Shown one piece after another: positions 23,906 to 36,124 of a DNA stretch of 64,000 nucleotides. The notes under the pieces are model-generated. The model was not told the origin of the DNA. It saw nothing but the letters and a program-made list of their open reading frames with translations, and ran no database searches. The position numbers and the translations under genes were made by a program. The first letter of the stretch is position 1. Each line of letters opens with the position of its first letter. Location of the stretch: assembly GCA_032622095.1 (NCBI GenBank), contig CP136065.1, positions 205,012,151-205,076,150 of the forward strand, in the 5' to 3' direction. This DNA comes from Siphonodentalium dalli. Taxonomy: Eukaryota; Mollusca; Scaphopoda; Gadilida; Siphonodentaliidae.

Positions 23906-24589
23906 ACGTGCCCTCCCATATATGCCCATATAATAACGACATCCAAAGCAGAGCGATGTCAAGGTTTATAGTCCGGGGGACCAGTCAACTGCCTCTCATG
24001 AATTATTTCACGTCACCAGTTAAATCAAGTGATTCGTCTCTATGTATCTTATGAGAACCGTTGAGTGATTATAGATAGCGCATTGCACGGTTGACGTCCT
24101 GGTGCGTCACTACCAAGACTGACGTCATCAACGATTATGTGTGAAAATATGGATCCGAATAATCGCGCACTAAATCAAAACAGTACTTCTTTGTGAAATG
24201 CAACCGATTTTATTTAGTGTTATCGGCATTGTCATCGAAAACGGTTCAATTGATTGGACCGATATTGTGCAAATAATATGAATAATTTATGCCAAATTGT
24301 CATTTAATCATAAAGGCCCATTGGTTACAAACGAAACGAGACTCTACATAGCTCAAGTGCATTCACTGTTGCAACCCAGGATATAACTTATTTGCCACGC
24401 AAGACACAAGATCGGAAACCGCCTAGGCATTTTGCGTGTATTTGGGGGAAATTAGCTAAATTATAAGATAAACAGGCTCTACAGACGCTGTCTGAAAAAA
24501 ATCCAAAATCATCAGAAGTCCAACTGTTTCAATTTTTCGCAATTAAGTGAGATTAATCCTCTTTATTGCGATCAAGCCAATAATATAAT
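23906..24589. other. No gene recognised
   Basis: AT-rich, short frames only. Confidence 0.5.
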
Positions 24590-24690
24590 AACAAGGAAAG
24601 CTCTTTATTTGTACCAAGCCAAGAATATATAACAAGGAACGCTCTTTATTTGTACCAAGCCAAGAATATATAACAAGGAACGCTCTTTGT
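24590..24690 (+). repeat. 41-bp tandem repeat, about 2.5 units
   Basis: Units begin at 24590, 24631 and 24672 with aacaaggaa-gctcttt, followed by 'atttgtaccaagccaagaat'. It lies just upstream of the 51-bp minisatellite. Confidence 0.9.
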
Positions 24691-24849
24691 TGTTGTTGAA
24701 AATCAAATCTTCTCTGAATTATTTTATTTGAGTCTTTCGAAGCCTTTCTGTTGCATTTAAGGTCCGCATATAATCATATATGGCAATATAAAAGTGATAA
24801 CAGATTGACGATCCGATTGTCATTAAAGCAAAACACTCACTATCACGTG

Positions 24850-27340
24850 TATGGCACGTACAGACATGGTGAACGTCCTCGAAACAATCACCACCGTGTG
24901 GCATGCACGCACATGCATGGTGAACGCCAACAAAACAATCACCATCGTGTGTGTGGCACGTACAGACATGGCGAACGTCAACAAAACAATCACCATCGTG
25001 TGTATGGCACGTACAGGCATGGTGAACGTCCATAAAACAATCACCATCGGGTGTATGGCACGTACATGCATGGCGAACGTCCACAAAACAATCACCATCG
25101 TGTGTATGACACGTACAGGCATGGCGAACGTCCACAAAACAATCACTATCGTGTGTATTGCACGTACATGCATGGTGAACGTCCATAAAACAATCACCAC
25201 CATGTGTATGGCACGTACATGCATGGTGAACGTCCATAAAACAATCACCACCATGTGTATGTCACCTACAGGCATGATGAACGTCCACAAAACAATCACC
25301 CTCGTATGTATGGCACGTACAGGCATGGCGAACGTCCACAAAACAATCACCATCGTGTGTATGGCACGTACAGGCATGGTGAACGTCCCAAAAACAATCA
25401 CCATCGGGTCTATGGCACGTACAGGCATGGTGAACGTCCACAAAACAATCACCATCGTGTACATGACACGTACAGGCATGGTGAACGTCCATAAAACAAT
25501 CACAATCGTGTGTGTGGCACGTACAGGCATGGTGAACGTCCATAAAACAATCACAATCGTGTGTGTGGCACGTACAGGCATGGTGAACGTCCATAAAACA
25601 ATCACCATCGTGCGTATAGCACGTACAGGCATGGTGAACTTCCACATAACAATCACCATCGTGTGTATGGCACGTACAGTCATGGCGAACGTCAACAAAA
25701 CAATCACCATCGTGTGTATGGCACGTACAGTCATGGTGAACGTCCATAAAACAATCACCATCGGGTGTATGTCATGTACAGACACGATGAACATCCAAAA
25801 AACAATCACTATCGTGTGTATGGCACGTACAGGCACGATGAACGTCCCAAAAACAATCACCATCGTGTGTATGACACGTAGAGGCATGGCGAACGTCCAC
25901 AAAACAACCACCATCGTGTGTATGACACGTAGAGGCATGGCGAACGTCCACAAAACAATCACTATCGTGTGTATGACACGTAGAGGCATGGCGAACGTCC
26001 ACAAAACAACCACCATCGTGTGTATGACACGTAGAGGCATGGCGAACGTCCACAAAACAATCACTATCGTGTGTATGGCACGTACAGGCACGATGAACGT
26101 CCCAAAAACAATCACCATCGTGTGTATGGCACGTACAGGCATGGTGAACGTCCCAAAAACAATCACCATCGGGTCTATGGCACGTACATGCATGGTGATC
26201 GTCCACAAAACAACCACCATCGTGTGTATGACACGTAGAGGCATGGCAAACGTCCACAAAACAATCACCATCGTGTGTATGACACGTACAGGCATGGCGA
26301 ACGTCCACAAAACAACCACCATCGTGTGTATGACACGTAGAGGCATGGCGAATGTCCACAAAACAATCACCATCGTGTGTATGGCACGTACAGGCATGGT
26401 GAACGTCCCAAAAACAATCACCATCGGGTCTATGGCACGTACATGCATGGTGATCGTCCACAAAACAACCACCATCGTGTGTATGACACGTAGAGGCATG
26501 GCGAACGTCCACAAAACAATCACCATCGTGTGTATGACACGTAGAGGCATGGCGAACGTCCACAAAACAATCACCATCGTGTGTATGACACGTACAGTCA
26601 TGGTGAACGTCCATAAAACAATCACCATCGTGTGTATGGCACGTACAGTCATGGTGAACGTCCATAAAACAATCACCATCGTGTGTATGACACGTACAGG
26701 CATGGCGAACGTCCATAAAACAATCACCATCGTGTGTATGGCACGTACAGGCATGGTGAACGTCCACAAAACAATCACCATCGTGCGTATGACACGTACA
26801 GGCACGATGAACGTCCCAAAAACAATCACCATCGGGTGTATGGCACGTACATGCATGGCGATCGTCCTCGAAACAATCACCACCGTCTGGCATGCACGTA
26901 CATACATGGTGAACGTCCATAAAACAATCACTATCGTGTGTATAGCACGTACAGTCATGGTGAATGTCCATAAAACAATCACCATCGTGTGTATGGCACG
27001 TACAGTCATGGCGAACGTCAACAAAACAATCACCATCGTGTGTATGGCACGTACAGTCATGGTGAACGTCCATAAAACAATCACCATCGGGTGTATGTCA
27101 TGTACAGACACGACGAACATCCAAAAAACAATCACTATCGTGTGTATGGCACATACAGTCATGGTGAACGTCCATAAAACAATCACCATCGTGTGTATGA
27201 CACGTACAGGCATGGTGAACGTCCATAAAACAACCACCCTCGTGTGTATGGCACATACAGTCATGGTGAACGTCCATAAAACAACCACCATCGTGTGTAT
27301 GGCACATACAGTCATGGTGAACGTCCACAAAACAGCCATC
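24850..27340. repeat. 51-bp minisatellite, about 49 units, in strict 51-bp phase
   Basis: Unit core: atggcacgtacaggcatgg, tgaacgtccacaaaacaat, caccatcgtgtgt. Marked variants recur at exact multiples of 51 bp: 'gggtctatgg' at 25406, 26171 and 26426 (offsets 765 and 255), and 'gggtgtatgtcatgtacaga' at 25763 and 27089 (offset 1326). No frame-breaking indel is therefore seen across ~2.5 kb. Because 51 is 17 codons, long frames open on both strands: 860 codons plus (24851-27433) and 839 codons minus (24823-27342), with 17-residue repeats. Variation is concentrated at a few positions and changes amino acids freely in each frame I inspected, which argues against protein selection. Local higher-order repeats (5 x 51 bp) indicate unequal exchange. 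Confidence 0.97.
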
Positions 27341-27792
27341 ATTTTTACGTTGAAAAAGAGTACATCGATCTTAATTAAAAACGCTCTTTATCTGCCGCTC
27401 AATACCTCTATTGCCCACATACAGCCTGCCTAATAAACGTTACGTTTATTATGTCAATGTAGTGATATTAGGTCAATGTAGCTTTATTAGGTTAGTACTA
27501 CTTCCATGACGTAATTGCATATGCTAATTGCTCAGGACGTCAACCGACCTAAATGACGTCATTGTGATTTTGGGACGTTTTTATCGTCCATAATTCACCG
27601 CAATTGATACAAAATTCGTAAACGGATATGTGTTTTCGCTCTAAAACATCTATAAACCATTAGCTAAAGGCCAGCTTATAATAACAATTTAAAAAAAACC
27701 CAACGAACTATTTCGCTCTACTAAGCTGCACTCCTGTTTTTCCACGTCATGAATGTTAATTAGTTTGCTTGACCTAATAAATGTAAGGGCGT
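27341..27792. other. No gene recognised
   Basis: Unique AT-rich sequence with a small palindrome, 'aataaacgttacgtttatt' (27432-27450). Confidence 0.5.
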
Positions 27793-27800
27793 CATCGAAG

Positions 27801-28925
27801 CAGGGATGTGGCTAGAGGGGGGTGTGGGGGTGTCTCACCCCCCCCCCCCCAGCAGAGAGCTATATTTTCAATAGTTGGAAATTTCATACCTGCCAGAACG
27901 AAATTTCACACCAACAATAGGTTGAAAATGTTCTTGTAGTTTGATTATAAAACAATTTATTGGGGGGAATTTATTGTTTGACCAATATTTGCATATGTTC
28001 CTATTTTTTGTCAAAATTTTGACAGAAATGGTCATCAGTTGGAAATTTTCCAACACTTGGAAAGCTTGTGTCCTGGTCCCTCCCCCGTGGCCAGTCAAAA
28101 ACTTCTAGTTAATTTAAGAATATAATATTGTCATACAATTGGTCAACATTGTCATTGGAATTGTCATCAGTTGGAAATTTTCCAACCTAAGTGGGGGTGT
28201 AGGGTTTGAAATTTCCAACAGTAGGAAGGCTTGAGGCTAGTCTAGATGTTAGGATTTTGCGAATTTCTTGTTCAGATTTCAAAATTTTTCGCACACCGAG
28301 CAGAACCATGGTCGACCCGGTGTGTCATTGCCCCATCCACATGGCCAATACAAAACTGCTAATTAGTTTAGCAAAACAATATTTTACTACATTTGGTCAA
28401 ATGGTCATCAGTTGAAGAATTTTCCAACCTGAGGGGGAGCATGAGGTTTGAAATTTCCAACACTAGGAAAGCTTCAGTTGAGGCCAGTCTAGATGCTAGG
28501 ATTTGCGATTTTCTTGTATAGTTTTCAAAATTTTCTCACACCGGGCCGAACAACCATGGTCGGCCCGGTGTTTCCTGGTCTGTTGTCGGTAGCTGTGTGC
28601 ATTTGTCTGGAATTAGATCACTAGTTGTTTTTTTTGGGGGAAATTTTCAGGTTGAAATATCTTAATGTTTTCATACTGGGAAAATAGAAGCATGGCTAAT
28701 GAATATATAGGAAATTAGGCCTGAGCATGAGGTACAAGGGGGGGGGGTGCAAATGGAATTATGCAAAAAGTTGGGTTGGTGCGATTCCGACTCAAGGGAG
28801 GGGGGGGGTGCAAATGGAATTATGCAAAAAGTTGTGTTGGTGTGATTCCGACTCAAGGGGGGGGGTGCAGTTGGAAATTCCCAAGGTGGACACCCCCCAG
28901 CGGAGACCCTCTAGCCACATCCCTG
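27801..28925 (+). mobile_element. hAT-type non-autonomous element with perfect 8-bp target duplication
   Basis: Begins CAGGGATGTGGCTAGAGG and ends CCTCTAGCCACATCCCTG, a perfect 18-bp terminal inverted repeat. It is flanked on both sides by CATCGAAG (27793-27800 and 28926-28933). An 8-bp duplication with CAGGG termini is typical of hAT transposons. The 1125-bp interior consists of repeated segments with 'ttggaaattttccaac' motifs, 'ccgggccgaa.catggtcg' blocks, homopolymer C and G runs and duplicated 'caaatggaattatgcaaaaa' units (28749, 28811). No transposase frame is present. At least four other, less complete relatives occur in this window. Confidence 0.95.
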
Positions 28926-29029
28926 CATCGAAGTAACGAATGTAAAACTGAGGAAAGTGACAGATTTACCTCACAAAATGCAAGTTTTGTGCAATGGATA
29001 AATAAAATATGTAGCTAATGTTGTAGCCA

Positions 29030-29128
29030 AAACTGTTTATGTCCGCTCGGGGGATTTGGCATCTATTGGACTCGGCAGAGCCTCACCCAATAGATGCTCA
29101 AACCCCCCTCACGGACATAAACGTTTTG
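29030..29128. repeat. Hairpin, ~45-bp arms
   Basis: The left arm 'gtttatgtccgctcggggg...gcatctattgg' (29035) pairs with 'ccaatagatgctc..ccccc...cggacataaac' (ending 29122), with a loop of about 15 bp. Confidence 0.88.
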
Positions 29129-31030
29129 AGTGGAGCTCTATGACAGTGTGTATGAATTATGCTTATGTGCTATTCATTTACGTTTAAGTGTATTTAATCT
29201 TTCTATAAAAATAATTTACGTTTAAGCATATGTATTACGCTTAAACATAATTCACTTACACTTTTAAAGCGTGATTCACAAGTGCAATTAGCTAATAAAT
29301 GTGATTGCCAACGAAAGTCACTTGACTTCCTAACCATTTTGCCCACACGTAGACGGTCGTTTAGAACTTTTGTGTCCAACAAAGATGTCAAAACCAAGAT
29401 AAATTTGACCAAAATCAGAATGAGTTGCTCAAAACCAATGGGTTTTGATCAAAATCTAAGGGTATTGATCAATATCCATTAGAAATCAATAGTTGTAAGA
29501 GTGTGATGCCACTCTATTTGAAAAGATATACAAATTTTCTGTGTTATTGAATGTTGTTCGTCTTTGGGTAGATATATCTATATAGGTATGAAATTCTGGG
29601 ACATCTGCATATATATACTCGTATGATTGAATTGAACATAACTTGCTCATTTCTACAAAACAAGAACTCATCATTGTGAGGATAACAACTTTGATTTCGG
29701 AGAGTTCCCGTTGCTGCCATTGCAGCCATTGCAAAGCAAATAATACACGTATATTTTGTCTGTATGGTCTTCAATAATCTACTTGTTATTGGTTATTGGA
29801 ACAGACTGCATATGGAATATTAAATCAGTTACTGGTGACAATATGGTCATCTATAGCCGAGGATAGTTACCACGTTAGAGAATACCCTCCTGCGCATACA
29901 CCTTTATCCCATATATATGTATATACTGGTGATGCTGGGTATATAACTGTGTATGAATGCTGAACCTGTTTTTCTGATATTTATTGTGCATGCTTTTCAC
30001 TAGGCTTACATGATTTGCATTTCATTCACATGGTTTTATTTAAAACATTTTCACACGCATTAATCAATTGTCTACATGCTTTATCCTGCTATTTTCACTG
30101 CTCTTCTTCGAATTTTGAGGGTGGTACTCAATTGCTCTGGGTTGTCGGAGGGGTGGATGCTGGGAAAAAAAAAACTTGCGTTGGAGGGGTGATGGGTCCC
30201 AAAAATCGAAAACACTAACATTTTAACCTTGTAACCTTGTAACCTTTAACCCCATACACGGTTTAATGGATACAAACCACAATCTATTTATTAGATCAAA
30301 TCATACACGACAGTATAATTTTGGAGTCTAGCTCAATATGATTCGAATATGTTAAACTTTATTTATGGATGTTATGAAACATGACTGTTACATATGACAC
30401 TAATATTAAAACCTGATATGAACACTATTCATATGTTCATTAAACATTCCGTCTTGCATTTCTATAAAACATACGGCGATAGCTATATATGAATGTGCTA
30501 CCATTACCAACGTTGAAACTCTCACCAAAAACTCCTTGCAAGATCTCAATCATACGTCATGCTAATGACGTGGCCGATTTGTTGAAGTATCGAACATTTT
30601 GCGCGCTGGGAGAAAAATAATGCTACAACTTCCCTGGTTGATGGGAGAATCTGGCCGTTAAATTGCTTCCTTCCAATTATGTCAAAGGCGAATAAAAACT
30701 TTGTAAAAACAGGAAATGATATTATGCGCATGTTCGACTCGGAACCGGATATGTCTTGTGACAGCCTTCGTTAAAATTCGCGGTTAACGGAATGATCATG
30801 CCTGTGTTTGCTGACGGAATTGCAGGGTCCCAATTTCGCAGTCGCTCGATTGAGTATGCCGAGATTTAAGGCAATCAATTCACTGTAAATTGGAGGCGAA
30901 CACTGGGTAGATGGTATCTGAGCGTTGACGCCCCCATAAACCTGTAAACTGGTTCGGTTTATTTTAGTTTATTGTCGTTTCAGCTGCTATTGGCCATATT
31001 ACGACCAAGCCTGAGTTTAGTGTGCCTGCC
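29129..31030. other. No gene recognised
   Basis: About 1.9 kb with short frames only. Contains a small inverted segment around 'tacgtttaagcatatgtattacgcttaaac' (29218-29247), 'accttgtaacctt' repeats near 30226-30248, and a G-rich 'ggaggggtg' pair near 30148-30190 of the kind seen again at 60.6 kb. Confidence 0.5.
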
Positions 31031-31034
31031 TTTT

Positions 31035-31439
31035 GCAGAATGAGGTCCCCAGATGGTGAATTTAGTGACGCAATCCGGCATATCGGGCTAGCATCACCAA
31101 CACCAAATTCACCCTCTGTGGACCTCATTCTGCATTACCTCATCTGCTATGGGAGACATAGACTCAGATTTCAGTTCTCAAATGCTGAATATTGTGATTT
31201 GCACCCATTGGGAACCTCGATTATGCAATGTGTCGTCTGCCAATTTGGGGATATAGATAAACAAAACTAAAAAAGAAATAGAATCAAGTGAAGAAGTTTC
31301 TATAGAAATTTTATAATAAAGAAACTTTCTAGAGAAGATGAGGCCAAAGCAGAATGAGGTCCACAGAGGGTGAATTTAGTTATGCTAGCCCGCTATGCGT
31401 GATAGCGCCACTAAATTCACCCTCTGGGGACCTCATTCT
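31035..31439. repeat. Pair of ~95-bp hairpins sharing one arm sequence
   Basis: Hairpin 1 (31035-31133) and hairpin 2 (31349-31439) each start gcagaatgaggtcc-c-aga and carry the complementary sequence at the other end (ccctctg-ggacctcattc). Hairpin 2 is also approximately the reverse complement of hairpin 1, including the 'gggctagcat' core. They could be two solo elements or the palindromic ends of one ~405-bp element. Confidence 0.85.
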
Positions 31440-31869
31440 AAAAATGACAGGACACTAAGCTCAGACTTGATCACGACATTGTCAGTTTTACTGGTGGCAC
31501 AATGACCACAAAGACGGTTAATTTTGATCGGTAAATTATTCCACTGCCCATGAAAACAACTGACCCGCGGAAATAACAGACAAACTTGACCAGATATATG
31601 AATCAGGTTACCTCCCTCAATCACAAATCAGCGCCTATCGAGATTCGAAATAGCTTCGCCAGCACCGAGCGGCCTATTGCATACTGCACCTAATCGACTG
31701 ATCCACATGGGGACTCCTGTAAACTGATATCATGTCCTCGTGTAGGATGTCAAGTACAGCGGAGTGGTAGGTAAAAAAATTGAAATTGTAGTGACCCTAC
31801 TTAGAGCGACAAATACCGCTAAGTGTCAATGCTGCTTTTCCGGTTCTCTGACACGACTATAGAGATAAT
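31440..31869. other. No gene recognised
   Basis: Short frames only; nothing identified. Confidence 0.5.
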
Positions 31870-32390
31870 GTCTGAATCATGGTGTCATTGTTTTCGTGGC
31901 TCTTTGGCAAGGTGATATCCAGCTTGGAGAAAAGAACACCCACCGTATACTACGATCTATGTACATTTATCCTTACCAGAGTTACAGCCCATGTAAGGGC
32001 CGTGTTTGATTTGGAAGTTTGAGACTTTTCCACCCATACGAATATTTCACCTTGGTGTCAACGCGGATTCGGTTGTACTCTGGCATAGTGATGTCCAAGC
32101 CTGGTCGCCATACCCACATGCTGCGCATAAAGTAACTTTATTCTCACCACAGTTACGACCCGTGTTAGATGGGAAATTTGATATCTGTCCATCCGTATTC
32201 GAATATTTCACCCTGTAACTCGGGTGTGAATCAACACATTTGTTTGTACTTTTGGGGAAAGGATACCCACATCATGGTACGGGTTTCACCCATTTATTTC
32301 TATACTATAGTTACAGCCTTAAAATGTGATGGTCTTGGAAATTTGTAGCTTTTCCATCCGTATGAACATTTCATCTTTACAGTCATTTTG
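31870..32390 (+). repeat. Diverged tandem repeat, ~165-bp unit, three copies
   Basis: The anchors 'agttacagcc' or 'agttacgacc' near 31980, 32150 and 32312, and the anchor 'cca.ccgtat..gaa.atttca' near 32030, 32190 and 32360, recur in order. The unit boundary is approximate. Confidence 0.7.
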
Positions 32391-32559
32391 TATTGTAGGT
32401 CCATGCAGTATCCATGGTCAAACAAATGCCATTTGGACTGCTAATAGACCAGAACTGTTGGCAGAATGTTGCAGCAGGTTTCGACCATGAAATTTGTCAG
32501 AGTTATTGACCTCACGGATCAATGCAACACAGTTATATCATTGTTACACAATACCGTTC

Positions 32560-32770
32560 GATTGGAATATATATGGCTAAATCTTTCACCTCACCCAGAA
32601 ATAGCGCCCTCTGATTGGTTGAGAGTTGTCTCCTATATAGTATAGTGTTGCGCTAAATTTCTTCCATGCTATATTTGCATATAGTACCCTGCTAAATTTA
32701 GCACACTACTGTAGCCAACTCGCATATAGAAAGCAAAGAACAGAAACAACAATCTTGATAAAATATATAC
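32560..32770 (+). repeat. Dispersed repeat, inverted relative to 2907-3110
   Basis: Contains 'tttcacctcacccagaaat' (32585) and two 'ctaaatttag' motifs in the order expected for the reverse complement of 2907-3110. Confidence 0.55.
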
Positions 32771-34789
32771 GGAAATGTATGCATCAATTTACAAAGGCGT
32801 ATCCAAAAGTGGAAACATTCGGTTGAAATCAACTTGCGGTACAGTTTCTGGTTTTCGTGCATTCAAAATAAAACTTTAATCCCACGTGTTTCGGTTTATC
32901 GAACTAGAGTTCAAGACATTATTGCGATACTTTTGTTTCTTTTAAACTGTTTATCGATAAGTGGATAATCATATTTGTTCTCATAAAACGAGTTGTACTT
33001 GATTTCTATTGACTTCGCTCGAATGGACATTGAATAGTCAGTATTTATGTTGGTGCATGGGGTAAAGTTATCGAGCACGCATGTTACAAGTTCGATCGAA
33101 AATGTTCGGTGAAATATAGTAAATAATGACAGACCAATATGAGGTAAGGGTCCTATTGATCATCCATTGATTTTCACCAAAATTACGGACCTTTTTGGAC
33201 TTAGAAAATGGCAAAAAATGTTTCTTCCACAAAATCATTTAGCATTTGGCCACACTTTAAACCGAGCGTCTGGTGTATGCACATGCATGTCGCACTTGGC
33301 ATTGCAATTGTTTCACATGTAACTCCAGTTTGTCGAAAGCGGGATCTATATATGATGTGTACATACGCCAGTCCGCGAGCAACCGTGGCGTCATGTGCGA
33401 ATGGAGGAGTCATTATGAGTAAGTATATACGGTACGGTATTCTATTAAGAACTTTGATGTAGTCCAGATTGGATGGCGTATAAAATATCGCTAAACAAAG
33501 TATTCTTAATAAATATGATACTCTCCAGCTGAGAAATAACAAAACATTCACAGTGCTACATCGATTGTCCCAGACAAATATTAAGTGCCGAATGCGTCCC
33601 TTGCGAGACTTCCGGTTCTTTGTACTGCCGACTGACCACCAACAGCAAAGAAGGTACGATGTCCCGTGGGAGTTATCTCCCGTTTAGATCTTCAGAAGTA
33701 GAGTTTTGCACAAAGACTTGTACTTAGGACATAGCAGATGTGTGGTGGTAATCTAATATATAGTTTGTGTTCGTGAATGATAATGAAGTGGTATACATTG
33801 ATTAATATCGCTCTGGGTGTGTGGGTATGAACAAATACGGATATAATGTGACTGGCTATAGAATAAACTCCCTTTAATGCAATATATTATGTAGTGGCTC
33901 TGGAAGTAGGATGTCCGTGGATACTGCCGCCGGTATATGGTTTTGCTGACGACAATTATATGAGATAGCAAACGAGTTGCCTAATGTGTGAGTGCAGTAG
34001 AGTTAATGGGCACTCATTTTGGTGACGATTAAAACAAATTGCGGGAAATAGTTCTCATATATAATCACATCAGCGTTTCATTGTTTGGAAACCCCGGGTT
34101 TCTATTATTATAAATTCGACGAGAGTCAAATCAGAAACAGTTTCGATACGTGCTATACACCCCAGTTCTATCAGCGATACTCACTGTTCTGTATGGTAAG
34201 AGATCCATCTGACTGTTCATATTACTGTTCCCTACATTATACACGAACCACATCAATCCACATGGTCACTAAATTTCCCGCTGATATAGCTTAAACCGTC
34301 AATGTTATAATGGTTTACAATTAACGTATATAATCAGCATAAAATACTCAAAATGCTCAAATATTGTATAATTTAATTATAAGCTGCGAATCCACGGAGT
34401 ACTTTAAAACAATTCGCTGTCGAGATGGTTGGGTTCAGTGTTTACGGAGAGAATATCCTTAAAGATGGTGTATCTCTTCTTCGAACTGTGTGTGTAATAT
34501 CGTGGGTATAAAATAATACCACCGGACCAGACAGACCCGTCTACAGCTTCTGTCGCTAGGAATGATTTTTTTTCCTAATTATTTTCCCAACCATGCTGAT
34601 GTTTGTTTTCTGGGCATAATAATGCGAAATGACTTCAAAACAACTCACATTCTAGTTTTGATGTTGTTTTTTGAGGCAGCGCCAGGATAGAGAGAGCATC
34701 TCTACGAGAGTTACTTTCAGTGAAGGTTCGAACCTTTATATTATATTATATATACTTATGTGTAATTATTGTCTGAAAAACCGCTGCTT
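32771..34789. other. No gene recognised
   Basis: About 2 kb with short frames on both strands (up to 116 codons, minus, 33201-33551) that match nothing I recognise. Confidence 0.45.
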
Positions 34790-35245
34790 CATCCGTGTAG
34801 GTCCGGGTAGAATAATTAATACCGCCCCACTGCGAGTGGTAAGAATCCCCTAATGTGGCACATGTTTGCCGTGGGGTGCAACACATGACGGTCCGGGCCG
34901 TGTAGGAGTCCTGGTGGTATTAACACGGCCGTATCACGGGAGGCATAGACCCGATGCTACGGATTATAACTTTGGTCCTACACTGCTTTAAGACGGGTGG
35001 TTGAGTTGGCCGGCTCAATTAACCGGCTAGTCATTACTCGCTATTTGTTAAGATTAATTTTCCATGTATATTGTTTCTGCTGTCTATTGCTTCTTTGAAT
35101 TTCGCATTGATGATTGTTGAGTGTTTACATCTAGAACTGTTCACGCCTGTCTCATTGTGTGGATGAATCGGTCTGCTATATGCAGTGGCCAAACGACTCT
35201 CCGCTTCAACTACTTACCAGTCTATTGTCCGACCAAATTATTCAA

Positions 35246-35481
35246 CCCATCCTTGGCCGGAGCTTCCGGAAAATTTGGGAAAACCCTGTGGCACTACATG
35301 CTTTTTTATATGTGCGAATCTCCCATATAGAGCCTCGCATATATAAGAGAATACATTGGCTTAACAATATTTACCTTGAACTTGTAAGCCAGTGCATTAT
35401 ATGATATATGCATATATAAAAGAATGCATTGACACATGATGTTTAATGCTGCACCAGCACATCTCCGGTCACAAAAGGGTT
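35246..35481. mobile_element. Decayed TTAA hairpin element
   Basis: The left end CCCATCCTTGGCCGGAG follows TCAA; the right end CTCCGGTCACAAAAGGG precedes TTAA (35482-35485). It resembles the better preserved 38894-39312 element and contains decayed ~69-bp hairpins (35290-35360, and part of one at 35388-35432). The duplicated region at 37395-37420 lacks it and reads 'gtccgaccataattcgaatggtagtccg' across the site, confirming an insertion. Confidence 0.75.
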
Positions 35482-35940
35482 AAGATAAGTCCGAGGTTGC
35501 TGCTGGGCTATTTGTCGAATATATGCTTTTTATATTGCAACTCAACCTAAAAACCCCCCAACTTATTGCAGTAAGAATGATGATTAGCTGACAGCCAAAG
35601 GGGCTTGGTTCTAGGCTTTGACCTCAATGTCAAGAAACCTTCTGCATACTTCAAAGTATTGCTGGACAGTTGAAATATATCATGCCAATCAGGACAGGAC
35701 CATTAAATGGCTCTCTCCTTATTAAATATTCAAAGAAAGTTCTGTTGGTTACTCCGCCACAATAGCATATCTATGAGAACCCGCGATATAGCTGATTCTT
35801 CTGAATCGTACACATTGGTCCAGTTGGCACCACATAGAGTTACATGTGATTGTACATTCTAAGACAATTGATAGTAAAACTCTGCCTTTGAATAGCTATC
35901 TTTTTACCTTCAATCGGTACGAACACAAACACTATCTACA

Positions 35941-36120
35941 TACGTTCCAAATCCACTGCGGTGGTTTTAACTGTCAGGGAATATTGCTATATATGGTCAT
36001 GGCCAGCAACATTATGAAAGTAAATAAATTATATGTGCACGATGTCCTGTTCCCGGTCATGACCATAAGGATTGTACGAAACCAAAACGTGTTCAAACTG
36101 CGATCCCCGTGTGGACCCGA
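35941..36120 (+). pseudogene. LINE ORF1 (gag-like) zinc-knuckle fragment, copy 1
   Basis: The stretch reads YVPNPLR followed, after a one-base insertion, by F-N-C-Q, then YGHGQQHY, a stop, and ICARCPVPGHDHKDCTKPK. This is the tandem CCHC zinc-knuckle region of non-LTR retrotransposon ORF1 proteins. Knuckle 2 (36034-36075) is intact as C-x2-C-x4-H-x4-C. Knuckle 1 is broken by the frameshift and lacks its last cysteine. ORF1 proteins bind the element's RNA. The 'PNPLRCF-C' lead-in is typical of Jockey/I-type elements. It is non-functional, with at least one frameshift and one stop in about 180 bp. Confidence 0.72.
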
Positions 36121-36124
36121 GGTA

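Larger units (their letters stand above)
34790..36122 (+). repeat. Duplicated region, copy 1 (LINE ORF1-bearing)
   Basis: Collinear with 36125-38290. Matching landmarks are 'gaatcccctaatgtggcac' (34846, 36159), 'ccatgtatattgtttctg' near 35062 and 37251, 'gctgctgggct' near 35500 and 37421, and 'ggtcatgacca' near 36055 and 38016. Copy 1 carries an extra hairpin element (35246-35481). Copy 2 carries about 850 bp of extra sequence in 36380-37220. The duplicated material includes a decayed LINE ORF1, so the unit is probably two copies of one retrotransposon family. Confidence 0.75.

Noticed and set aside
24823-27433. Open frames of 860 (plus) and 839 (minus) codons as a repeat-protein gene
   Set aside because: Both arise because the 51-bp unit is a multiple of three and lacks stops in several frames. 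Variation does not favour synonymous positions in the frames I inspected.
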